A stretch of DNA of 64,000 nucleotides from Leadbetterella sp035299025 (GTDB lineage Bacteria > Bacteroidota > Bacteroidia > Cytophagales > Spirosomataceae), in NCBI GenBank assembly GCA_035299025.1, contig DATGXK010000008.1:1-64000 (forward strand), read 5' to 3'. The translations under genes and the position numbers were made by a program. The notes under the pieces are model-generated. The model was not told where the DNA came from. It ran no database searches and worked only from the letters and a program-made list of their open reading frames with translations. Shown piece by piece: positions 1-9,014 of this stretch (position 1 is the first letter of the stretch; every line of letters starts with the position of its first letter).

Positions 1-3000
1 GCCACTGGCCAATACCACTGGAGCTGCTTTGCCCGTTGTTACGTCCGCATCGCTGTCTTTGGTATCGTCTGTGCCTTTGTCTTTGCTGGTTGGCTCATAG
101 CCTGCTGGCTTGGTGAACTCTACCACATATTGTACGCCTGGCTTCAAGTTCTCAAACTTGTAAAGTCCAGCTGCATCTGTTGTAGTGCTGGCTACTGGGT
201 TGCCATCTGCGTCTTTGGCTGGTTGGCCTGCTGCATCCAACAATTTAACTACTACACCTTGGATTGGGCTTTCGCCTGTCTCTTGGATGCCGTTGTAGTT
301 CTTGTCTTCCCATACATAATCGCCCAACTTCGCTGGACGGAATATTCCAGCATCAACTGTTAAATTATTATCTCCACTTGCTAAAGAAATAGTCCCAGTT
401 TTACCAGTGATTTTATCTGCATCACTATCTTTAGTATCATCTGTACCTTGGTCTTTATCAGAACCTGTGTATCCAGTAGGTCTTATAAATTCAACATAAT
501 AATCACCAGGAACCAAATCATCGAACAAATATTTACCACTTGCATCTGTGGTTGTAGTTCTAGATACTGGATTTCCGTCTTGATCAGTACCAAAAAGATT
601 AACTATAACTCCTGAAACACCAAGTTCAGTTGACTCTTGGATTCCATTGCCATTTTTATCATCCCAAACAAAATCTCCCAAGGAAGCAGTTGGAACAACA
701 TAAGCATCATCGCCGTCATCTTCATCAGCTGGATCTTTAGAATCATCGTTATCTTCTGATCCAACTTTTCCATTTCCATTCGTATCGGCACCATTTCCTG
801 GTTTGGAATCAGGATCATATTGATCTACCGATTTTACTTCAGCTAAGTTAATGAATGAAACACCAGTTGCTGGTTGTCCAACTTTAACATTAAATGTAAG
901 GGTCGAAGAGGCTCCTGATGCAATGCTTGGAATAACCCAGGTAATAACATTTCCAGAAACAATGCCGGAATTACTGATTGAAGATATAGCTGAATATCCA
1001 TTAGGTACCACATCTTCAACTTTTACATTCGTAGCAGTTTGAGGACCACCATTTGATACTTTCACAGTAAATGTCACTACATCACCCACTTTAGGATATT
1101 TATCATTTACTGTTTTAACAAGACTAAGGTCTGCTTTCTGAGGTACTATAGTCTCCGGATCCTCATCATCTTCTGATTGATCACCGTCATCGTTGTTTGG
1201 TTTAGAATCTATGTCGTACTCATTAGCGGCGGTAACTTGGGCTACGTTTTTATAGCTTACTCCCGTTAATGGTTCTTTTACCTTTGCAGTATATGTAAAG
1301 GTTTTTGTCTCATCTTTTAATACAGTTAAACCACTGAAGGTAATCTTATTGCCTGCAATTACACCTTGTGGTGAATTCGTCGCCGTTAGTGTGATATTCT
1401 CCAATCCATTTGGAATAACGTCTTCTAATGCAACTCCTGTAGCTGTATTTGGCCCTTTGTTAGTTAGTTTTAATGTATAGGTTATTGTCTCCCCTACATT
1501 CGGTGTAGCAGTACTAACTGTCTTATCTAATTCTAGGTCAATAACTTTTGGCGTAGTTTTGGCATCATCACCATCATCTTCATCACCAGCGTCTTGCGTA
1601 TCATCTGCATCTTGACTACCTATTCCACCTGTTCCGTTTGTATTCGCAGCGTTATTTGGTTTTGAGTCCTTATCAAATTGATCAGAAGCTGTTACTCTTG
1701 CTACGTTTACAAAATCAACTCCCGTTCCAGGAACTTTAACTATCGCATCAAATGTAAGATTAACAAACTGACCATTTGGTATGCTTAAATTGCTCCATGT
1801 AATTTCTGAACCTGATAATGTTCCAGAATTAGAAATCGCACTTATCGTCTCATAACCATTAGGAACCACATCTTTTACCTGTACGCCAGTAGCTGCACTT
1901 GGACCATCATTGGAAACCTTAACTGTAAAGGTTACTTTTTCTCCAACGTTTGGTGTTGCATTATTAACCGTTTTAACTAGGTTAAGGTCTGCTTGCTGAG
2001 GTACTATCGTCTCTGGATCTTCATCATCTTCTGACTGATCACCGTCATCGTTGTTTGGTTTAGAATCTATATCATACTCATTAGCGGCGGTAACTTGGGC
2101 TACGTTTTTATAGCTTACTCCCGTTAGTGGTTCTTTTACCTTTGCAGTATATGTAAAGGTTTTTGTCTCATCTTTTAATACAGTTAAACCACTGAAGGTA
2201 ATCTTATTCCCCGCAATTACACCTTGTGGTGAATTCGTCGCTGTTAGTGTGATACTCTCCAATCCATTTGGAATAATATCTTCTAATGCAACTCCGGTAG
2301 CTGTATTTGGCCCTTTGTTGGTAAGTTTTAAAGTATAGGTTACTGTCTCCCCTACATTAGGTGTAGCAGTACTAACTGTCTTGTCTAACTCTAGGTCAAT
2401 AACTTTTGGCGTAGTTTTGGCATCATCACCATCATCTTCATCACCGGCGTCTTGCGTATCATCTGAATCTTGACTACCTATTCCACCCGTTCCGTTTGTA
2501 TTCGCAGCGTTATTTGGTTTTGAATCCTTATCAAATTGATCAGAAGCTGTTACTCTTGCTACGTTTACAAAATCAACTCCCGTTCCAGGTACTTTAACTA
2601 TCGCATCAAATGTAAGATTAACAAACTGACCATTTGGTATGCTTAAGTTGCTCCATGTGATTTCTGAACCTGATAATGTTCCAGAATTAGAAATCGCACT
2701 TATCGTCTCATAACCATTAGGAACTAAATCTTTTACTTGTACGCCGGTAGCCGCACTTGGACCATCATTGGAAACCTTAACTGTAAAGGTTACTTTTTCT
2801 CCAACGTTTGGTGTTGCATTATTAACCGTTTTAACTAGGTTAAGATCTGCTTGTTGAGGTACTATCGTCTCTGGATCTTCATCATCTTCTGATTGATCAC
2901 CGTCATCGTTGTTTGGTTTAGAATCTATGTCGTACTCATTAGCGGCGGTAACTTGAGCTACGTTTTTGTAAACTACTCCCGTTAATGGTTCTTTTACCTT

Positions 3001-6000
3001 TGCAGTATATGTAAAGGTTTTTGTCTCATCTTTTAATAAAGTTAAACCACTAAAGGTAATCTTATTACCTGCAATTACACCTTGTGGTGAATTCGTCGCC
3101 GTTAGTGTGATATTCTCCAATCCATTTGGAATAATATCTTCTAATGCAACTCCGGTAGCAATTTGTGGTCCCTTGTTAGTCAATTTAATAGTGTAAGTGA
3201 CTATTTCATTAACATTCGGAGTTGAATTACTTACTGTTTTATCTAACTCAAGATCTATAACTTTAGTAAAACCAGCATCCAATTTAGGATCATTTTCACC
3301 CGAAACTAGAGTTGCAGCGTGAGAAGTAAGGGTAGTAGAATTAATATCACTGTCGTTATTTACGTCTGTGGCATCTGTATTTGCACCAGTAACATCCTGT
3401 TTCGCTACTTGATATCCGCCAACCGTTCCAAATGTAACAGTATAGGTTCCAGGAGCAAGATTAGTAAAGGCATATATACCTGAAGCGTTGGTGGTGGCTG
3501 TTTGAGCAGCGATTACCGTTCCATCACCTTTTGTTCCATTTAGAGTTGCAACAACTCCTTGGATACCTGGCTCGCCTGAATCTTGAATACCATTATTATT
3601 TACATCATACCAAACAAAGTCTCCAAGGCTTGCTGGTCTGTACATACCTGCATCTATAGTTAGATTTGAGGCGTTAGTTCCAAGATTAATAACCGGAGAT
3701 TGTTTTGTAGTTAAATCCGCATCACTATCTTTTGTATCGTCTGTACCTTTATTAGGCGATGTTAAAACATAGCCCGCTTTATCTCCAAAGGTTACAGTAT
3801 ATGTTCCTTTTACTAAATTATCAAATAAATATTCTCCATTAGCTCCTGTGGTAGCTGTTTGACTTACCACATTTCCAAAGGCATCCGTACCATTTAATGT
3901 AACTGAAACCCCAGGAATACCCAGTTCACCTGAATCTTGAATTCCGTTTCCGTTTATATCTTCCCAAACAAAATCACCAATTTTAGAAAGACAAGCATTT
4001 ACTGTCACGGCAACTGTAGCGGTAGTTGTACATCCACTTGCACTAGTAACAGTCAAGGTGTATGTTCCAGCAGCAGCAAGTGAAGTATTTGTAATTGTTG
4101 GATTCTGAGATGTACTGCTAAAGCTGTTCGGACCAGCCCATTTGTAAGAAGCGGCATTTGTCCAAGTGCCAGAAAGCAAATTTAAAGTTTCGGTTTGGCA
4201 AATCGGCGTGATGGCCGGAATAGAACCCGTTGGATTTGGGTTAACTTTCACCAAAATATCGTCAGTCGCAATACATCCATCATTGTTGGATGTTTTGCAA
4301 GTTACTGTGTAAGTAGTATTGGTGGTTGGAGATACCGTTACGGTCGAAGTTGTTGCCGTTATGCCTTGGTTCCACGATATTGTGCCACCAGCACAGCCAG
4401 TTGCTACTAAGTCGATAGATTTACCCAAACAGATTTCAACATCTGGCCCAAGAGAAACTGTTGGTTTGGCCAAAGTGGTTATTTTCCCAGTTCCTGTGGC
4501 TGTACAACCACTTGTATTTTTACAAGTAGCAGTATAAGTAACCTCACCTACTGCTGATGGTGTTACAGTGATGGTGTTTGTTGTAGCACCAGTATTCCAA
4601 GTAACAGTACCAACACAATTTGAAGCAGTTAAAGTAGCTGTTCCACCTAGACAAACTGTTTTAGAGTCTACATTGATAATTGGATTAGTATTTACAACCA
4701 ATGCTACCGTAGCAGTTGCTGAACAACCTGCCACAGATGTCACTGTTAGTGTATATGTACCAGCAACTGTAGTTGTTGCGGTTTGGCCGTTTTGTGTAAC
4801 AAATCCAGCTGGACCTGTCCAAGTATAAGTTGAGGCGTTTGTCCAAGTTCCGGCTTTAAGCGTGGCTGTTTGACCAACACAGATCGGATCAACCGAAGGA
4901 ATATTTCCACCAGTAACAGTTGGTTTAGGATTAACTGTAACTTTTACTTCGTCAGAGGCATCACAACCATTTTTAAGAACCGTAAGAACATAATCGGTAG
5001 TTGAAGTTGGGGTAACCGTAATCGAAGGGTTCGTTGAAATAACAGTACTACTTGTTGAGCTTCTCCACTCGTAGGTTGCACCAACAACAGGAGTGGCAGT
5101 TAGCGTAACTGATTCTCCAACACAAATTGATTTATCAGTGCCAGCATCTGCAGAAACAGTATTTTTAGTTACTACCACTATGTCTGTCCCTGAGCAACCA
5201 TTACAACCTGTAACAGTAAAGGTATAGGTACCCGCTTGGTTGACAGTTACACTTTTTGTGTTATTTGCCCCAACAATACCAGGTCCTGACCATGAATAAG
5301 TAACCGCATTGTTGTAAGTATCTGGTGTTGTAAACTTAACATAATCAAGTCTTAAAGCACATTTACCATTATCTGATACTTTGATATATCTCGCAGAAGA
5401 AGTAAGTGTATAAGTATATTCTTTGTATGAAGTATGATTGAACAATAAAGAAGAAGCTAAACTAGTAAATCCAGATCCCGAACTTAATGAAGCCTCAATT
5501 TTAGCATCTGACTGGGTAGATGTTGTATTCTCACAATGTTCAAGTTTTAGATTTACTCTAATTACTGTACCAGCAGGTAAAGTCGAACCTAAATCCAATG
5601 TAATAGAAGAAACTCCTTGTCCAGATTTTGTCCAAAGTTTAGCTCCAGCATTATCTCCACATACTTTGGCAGTATTTAAGTCTGCAATCCAAGCTGTAGA
5701 ACCGGCTATTGTGGTGGCACAATTGGTAACGCCAGGAGTTCCACAAGAAGTTACACCAGATACAGAACCATCCAAAACTACTTCGTCTGTATTACAAATG
5801 GTTTTATCTGCACCAGCGTCAACAGTAATATTAGGTTTTACAGTAACCTTAACCTCGTCGGATTCATCACAACCATTTTTTATAACGGTCAAAACATAAT
5901 CTATTGTAGCTGTAGGTGTTACAGTAATACTTTGGTTGGTTGAAATAACTGTGCTACTGGTAGAGCTTCTCCACTCGTAAGTTGCACCCGCTACCGCAGT

Positions 6001-8958
6001 GGCTGTCAAAGTAACTGTTTCTCCAAGGCAAACTTCTTTGTCCGGACCAGCGTTTGCAGTTACTGTGTTTTTCGTAACCACTACTATATCAGAGTCTGTA
6101 CATCCATCACATCCAGTAACCGTAAATGTATAAGTACCCGCTGCATTAATGGTAACACTTTTTGTATTTGTAGCTCCAACAATTCCAGGACCTGACCATG
6201 CATAAGTTACGGCATTGGTATATGTATCTGGAGTAGTATATTTTACATAGTCCAACCTCAAGGCACACTTCCCGTTGTCAGACACTTTGATGTATCTGGT
6301 AGGCGTTGTTAAGGTATAGGTATACTCTTTATATGATGTATGAGCAAACAAAAGTGAAGATTGAATTGCCCCGAATCCAGATCCTGAACTCAAGGAGCCT
6401 TCAATTTTGGCATCTGACTGAGTAGAAAAGGTATTATCACAATGTTCTAATTTCAAGTTTACTCGTATCACCGTACCTGCAGGAAGTGTAGAGCCCATGT
6501 CTAAAGTTATAGACGAGGTACCTTGTCCAGACCTGGTCCATAATTTCGCTCCTGCACCGTCACCACAAACTTTTGCTGTATTGAGGTCTGCAATCCAGCC
6601 CGTCGAGCCACTTATTACAGTTGCACAGTTGGTAGTACCAGTGGTACCACAAGACGCTACACCTGTAACAGTACCATCGAGCACGGCTTCATCTGTATTA
6701 CAAATTACTACATCCAAACCTGCATTGGCTTCTATTGAACAATTACATGTCAATTTCACCACCAAAGATTTAGTACAAGTAATTGCATTCTTGTCTCTAA
6801 TATCTATGGTATAGTTAGTGCCAGTCAACGTACCTGTTAAACTTCCAAATACATTTGATGAACCCCAACTACCACCATTGATTCTATATTCATATTCGCC
6901 GCTTCCTCCAGAGCCTGCTACGGTAATTGAACCATTATTTTGGTTACAACCCGGATTTACAACAGTTCCTTGAGTAAGATTAACCGCTTGATCATAACAC
7001 CTTGTTAATACCACATTGTCGAATTTCAAGGCACGTCCTTTTGAATGTGCCACAATTCTAACATGAGTAGTATTGGCCGGTGCAATAAACTTAATGGTAT
7101 TAAGAGCAACTAAGGTTCCATTATAACTAACTGTTGTATTGGATTTAGATGAAGTGGCAAGTAAAGTAGTTCCATTGTAAAACTCAAGATACATTTCGGC
7201 TATAGCACCTGAGGTACTCACAGCGTGCGTAGAAGCCAAAGCATCAAAAGTAATTTTTGCACCAGGAGCCATAGGAATATCCTGGTAGGCGTAATAGTCA
7301 GAATTAAAATCACTATTATTCAAAACACCAAAGTTTCCAGTAGAAGAACCAGTCCCTAAGCTCCATTGGCCCTGTGGAGTAGTCCAAGATGAAGGTGGAT
7401 TTCCAGAGGCCATGTCTCCATTTACTGCAAAATTGTTTGAGGTACACACACATGTAAAACAAACACCTTGATAAGTAGTAAATGTCAAATCAGAGAAACA
7501 GGCATCTTTTCCGCTCCATACTCTGATTGTATACTGGGTATTCGGTTTGAGACCTGTGAATGTTAGTGAAGTTTGGCCACTCCCAAGAGCGATATTTGCA
7601 TTATTACCGTAAACAGGAGTTTCACCAAAAGAACCTCCTTCCTTAATTGCTCCTTTTACAATATCAGTAGAACTATAAACAAGACCACCTATGGTAACAG
7701 CGGCATCATTGTTTGGAATTGAACCATTACAAGAGGCAGAAGTTTGGGTTAAGTTAGAAAGATTTAAAACTGGTGAAGTACATATACACTTAAAATTACC
7801 CCCAACAAAAGTTATTGACTTTGCTTGTGAACCCGTCACGTAAGGTAGAAAAGTTTGAGGAACCGCACTACTGTTGCTAACGTCAAGTCTACTAACACAG
7901 TCTCCCCAGAATGTAGTTATGTACAATTTTCCATCAGGACCAAATGCCAAATCATAAGGATCTACCTTACCAGTTCCAGGGACTTGATTTTTCAAAGGAG
8001 TACCAAATAGGAACTCATCCAAATATACTCCCGAAGAATTATATTTGTAAACTCTATCAGGCACAGAATTAGAATTACTCGCTGCAGTAGCCCAGATATT
8101 GCCCGCCGCATCAAAAACTATACCTCTATAATGAAAACCAGCAGGAGCCGTTACTAAAACAGTTGGATTAGAGAAAGTAGAAGTAAAAGAAACGATTTTA
8201 CTGTCATCGTTTGATGTCTGCCAGTTGGTAGTAGCATAAATTCTCGAATTCGTAGGATGAATAGCAATTCCCCAGAAATTACTAACCGTGTAGCCCGATG
8301 TAAATAAAGTCCCTGCGATGTTAAATGTAGATTTGGGAAGTTGACCTACAATACCCTTAGTATTAGTATCAATCTTATAAATAAAATTATAAGTTGCAAC
8401 ATATAAAAAATCGTTATCAGCCGAAAGAGTGACATCGAGTATATCTTCACCCGCAGGAAGCTTAATTGGCGTTAAGAAAGTCGCTGTGGTGTAATCATAA
8501 ATCCTCACTTCACCGACACTACAACATGTGGCTATGTAAGCTAACTTTTTCTCATAATCGATTACCATACCTTCTCCCCCTCCTCCTGGAAGTGAGCAAT
8601 TGACAATACCACCACCGGTTGAGTATTCGTATACGTCAGTTCCAGCAGTACTGTTGCCCAAAAGCTCGCCTACAAGCATGTAATATTTATCATACCCAGA
8701 AGGGGCATTTTGAGCTTTCGAAACATTCGCCATACCTATCAGCAATGCAACCAAGGCCATGGCACTTTTTGCAAAAGATAGTTTTAGTCCATTCCTATGG
8801 AATCCAAATAAACTCTTTGGTTTGAAGAGTCCACCGAAATGAATAATCAGAGAAATAACGGAAATCGCAAAAGCCGAAAAAGCTTTAAAAGGGCTTCCAT
8901 TGTGCTCATTCCTCAAATCTGGGGTATTCGAAGAATGTTGTTTTGTAAAGTCTCTCAT
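1..8958 (-). CDS. Giant modular surface adhesin (NHL-like, SprB, Ig-like, SdrD_B and DUF11 modules), C-terminus beyond window
   Basis: One open frame runs from an ATG at 8958 off the left edge, so 2,986 codons are visible without a stop. Residues 1-83 form a long leader with two hydrophobic stretches (about 26-44 and 66-77) ending in SKAQ. A propeller-like region with NHL-type phrases follows (about 85-390), then a fibronectin-like stretch, a jelly-roll-like region (about 505-650) and a SprB-type repeat (about 663-740). Two 302-residue units come next, then Ig-like modules rich in TYTLTV phrases (about 1340-1660). SdrD_B modules (GDFVWEDINGNGIQDSGE type) follow at about 1660-1890, DUF11 repeats with Asp-rich linkers at about 1890-2700, and two more SdrD_B modules at the end. 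The role is inferred as a secreted or surface-anchored adhesin, possibly using the type IX secretion system. The C-terminal sorting domain lies outside the window, so the export route is not shown. The haloperoxidase-like gene 56 bp upstream is co-directional. Confidence 0.85.
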   Translation of the reverse strand, partial: MRDFTKQHSSNTPDLRNEHNGSPFKAFSAFAISVISLIIHFGGLFKPKSLFGFHRNGLKLSFAKSAMALVALLIGMANVSKAQNAPSGYDKYYMLVGELLGNSTAGTDVYEYSTGGGIVNCSLPGGGGEGMVIDYEKKLAYIATCCSVGEVRIYDYTTATFLTPIKLPAGEDILDVTLSADNDFLYVATYNFIYKIDTNTKGIVGQLPKSTFNIAGTLFTSGYTVSNFWGIAIHPTNSRIYATTNWQTSNDDSKIVSFTSTFSNPTVLVTAPAGFHYRGIVFDAAGNIWATAASNSNSVPDRVYKYNSSGVYLDEFLFGTPLKNQVPGTGKVDPYDLAFGPDGKLYITTFWGDCVSRLDVSNSSAVPQTFLPYVTGSQAKSITFVGGNFKCICTSPVLNLSNLTQTSASCNGSIPNNDAAVTIGGLVYSSTDIVKGAIKEGGSFGETPVYGNNANIALGSGQTSLTFTGLKPNTQYTIRVWSGKDACFSDLTFTTYQGVCFTCVCTSNNFAVNGDMASGNPPSSWTTPQGQWSLGTGSSTGNFGVLNNSDFNSDYYAYQDIPMAPGAKITFDALASTHAVSTSGAIAEMYLEFYNGTTLLATSSKSNTTVSYNGTLVALNTIKFIAPANTTHVRIVAHSKGRALKFDNVVLTRCYDQAVNLTQGTVVNPGCNQNNGSITVAGSGGSGEYEYRINGGSWGSSNVFGSLTGTLTGTNYTIDIRDKNAITCTKSLVVKLTCNCSIEANAGLDVVICNTDEAVLDGTVTGVASCGTTGTTNCATVISGSTGWIADLNTAKVCGDGAGAKLWTRSGQGTSSITLDMGSTLPAGTVIRVNLKLEHCDNTFSTQSDAKIEGSLSSGSGFGAIQSSLLFAHTSYKEYTYTLTTPTRYIKVSDNGKCALRLDYVKYTTPDTYTNAVTYAWSGPGIVGATNTKSVTINAAGTYTFTVTGCDGCTDSDIVVVTKNTVTANAGPDKEVCLGETVTLTATAVAGATYEWRSSTSSTVISTNQSITVTPTATIDYVLTVIKNGCDESDEVKVTVKPNITVDAGADKTICNTDEVVLDGSVSGVTSCGTPGVTNCATTIAGSTAWIADLNTAKVCGDNAGAKLWTKSGQGVSSITLDLGSTLPAGTVIRVNLKLEHCENTTSTQSDAKIEASLSSGSGFTSLASSLLFNHTSYKEYTYTLTSSARYIKVSDNGKCALRLDYVKFTTPDTYNNAVTYSWSGPGIVGANNTKSVTVNQAGTYTFTVTGCNGCSGTDIVVVTKNTVSADAGTDKSICVGESVTLTATPVVGATYEWRSSTSSTVISTNPSITVTPTSTTDYVLTVLKNGCDASDEVKVTVNPKPTVTGGNIPSVDPICVGQTATLKAGTWTNASTYTWTGPAGFVTQNGQTATTTVAGTYTLTVTSVAGCSATATVALVVNTNPIINVDSKTVCLGGTATLTASNCVGTVTWNTGATTNTITVTPSAVGEVTYTATCKNTSGCTATGTGKITTLAKPTVSLGPDVEICLGKSIDLVATGCAGGTISWNQGITATTSTVTVSPTTNTTYTVTCKTSNNDGCIATDDILVKVNPNPTGSIPAITPICQTETLNLLSGTWTNAASYKWAGPNSFSSTSQNPTITNTSLAAAGTYTLTVTSASGCTTTATVAVTVNACLSKIGDFVWEDINGNGIQDSGELGIPGVSVTLNGTDAFGNVVSQTATTGANGEYLFDNLVKGTYTVTFGDKAGYVLTSPNKGTDDTKDSDADLTTKQSPVINLGTNASNLTIDAGMYRPASLGDFVWYDVNNNGIQDSGEPGIQGVVATLNGTKGDGTVIAAQTATTNASGIYAFTNLAPGTYTVTFGTVGGYQVAKQDVTGANTDATDVNNDSDINSTTLTSHAATLVSGENDPKLDAGFTKVIDLELDKTVSNSTPNVNEIVTYTIKLTNKGPQIATGVALEDIIPNGLENITLTATNSPQGVIAGNKITFSGLTLLKDETKTFTYTAKVKEPLTGVVYKNVAQVTAANEYDIDSKPNNDDGDQSEDDEDPETIVPQQADLNLVKTVNNATPNVGEKVTFTVKVSNDGPSAATGVQVKDLVPNGYETISAISNSGTLSGSEITWSNLSIPNGQFVNLTFDAIVKVPGTGVDFVNVARVTASDQFDKDSKPNNAANTNGTGGIGSQDSDDTQDAGDEDDGDDAKTTPKVIDLELDKTVSTATPNVGETVTYTLKLTNKGPNTATGVALEDIIPNGLESITLTATNSPQGVIAGNKITFSGLTVLKDETKTFTYTAKVKEPLTGVSYKNVAQVTAANEYDIDSKPNNDDGDQSEDDEDPETIVPQQADLNLVKTVNNATPNVGEKVTFTVKVSNDGPSAATGVQVKDVVPNGYETISAISNSGTLSGSEITWSNLSIPNGQFVNLTFDAIVKVPGTGVDFVNVARVTASDQFDKDSKPNNAANTNGTGGIGSQDADDTQDAGDEDDGDDAKTTPKVIDLELDKTVSTATPNVGETITYTLKLTNKGPNTATGVALEDVIPNGLENITLTATNSPQGVIAGNKITFSGLTVLKDETKTFTYTAKVKEPLTGVSYKNVAQVTAANEYDIDSKPNNDDGDQSEDDEDPETIVPQKADLSLVKTVNDKYPKVGDVVTFTVKVSNGGPQTATNVKVEDVVPNGYSAISSISNSGIVSGNVITWVIPSIASGASSTLTFNVKVGQPATGVSFINLAEVKSVDQYDPDSKPGNGADTNGNGKVGSEDNDDSKDPADEDDGDDAYVVPTASLGDFVWDDKNGNGIQESTELGVSGVIVNLFGTDQDGNPVSRTTTTDASGKYLFDDLVPGDYYVEFIRPTGYTGSDKDQGTDDTKDSDADKITGKTGTISLASGDNNLTVDAGIFRPAKLGDYVWEDKNYNGIQETGESPIQGVVVKLLDAAGQPAKDADGNPVASTTTDAAGLYKFENLKPGVQYVVEFTKPAGYEPTSKDKGTDDTKDSDADVTTGKAAPVVLASG
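1141..3290 (-). repeat. 858-bp tandem repeats encoding DUF11 domain pairs
   Basis: The segment starting at 1141 recurs at 1999 and again, as a partial third copy, at 2857. The offset is exactly 858 bp (286 codons) both times. In the first 60 bases, copies 1 and 2 differ at 4 positions and copies 2 and 3 at 1. Each unit encodes two DUF11-type domains separated by acidic linkers (DQSEDDEDPET and DSDDTQDAGDEDDGDD types). Near identity with an unchanged frame points to recent unequal crossing-over or gene conversion inside the gene. Confidence 0.9.
4949..6725 (-). repeat. 906-bp duplicated module inside the adhesin gene
   Basis: 4949-5854 is repeated at 5855-6725, an offset of 906 bp (302 codons). 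Each copy encodes an Ig-like strand set (ATYEWRSSTSSTVIST in both) and a longer insert with phrases such as NGKCALRLDYVK and LPAGTVIRVNLKLEHC. The copies are clearly more diverged than the 858-bp units, so this duplication is older. Confidence 0.8.
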
Positions 8959-9014
8959 TTGTTTGTAATTGTAATGTTTCACTCAAAAAAAATTGTATAT
9001 GCTAATTTATTTTC

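Noticed and set aside
1141..3290. CRISPR-like periodic repeat
   Set aside because: The period is 858 bp and fully coding, with no short spaced repeats.
4195..6814. Several plus-strand open frames (for example 4195-4410, 5438-5899, 6497-6814)
   Set aside because: They lie opposite the adhesin gene and mirror its repeats; the minus-strand frame is continuous and has clear domains.
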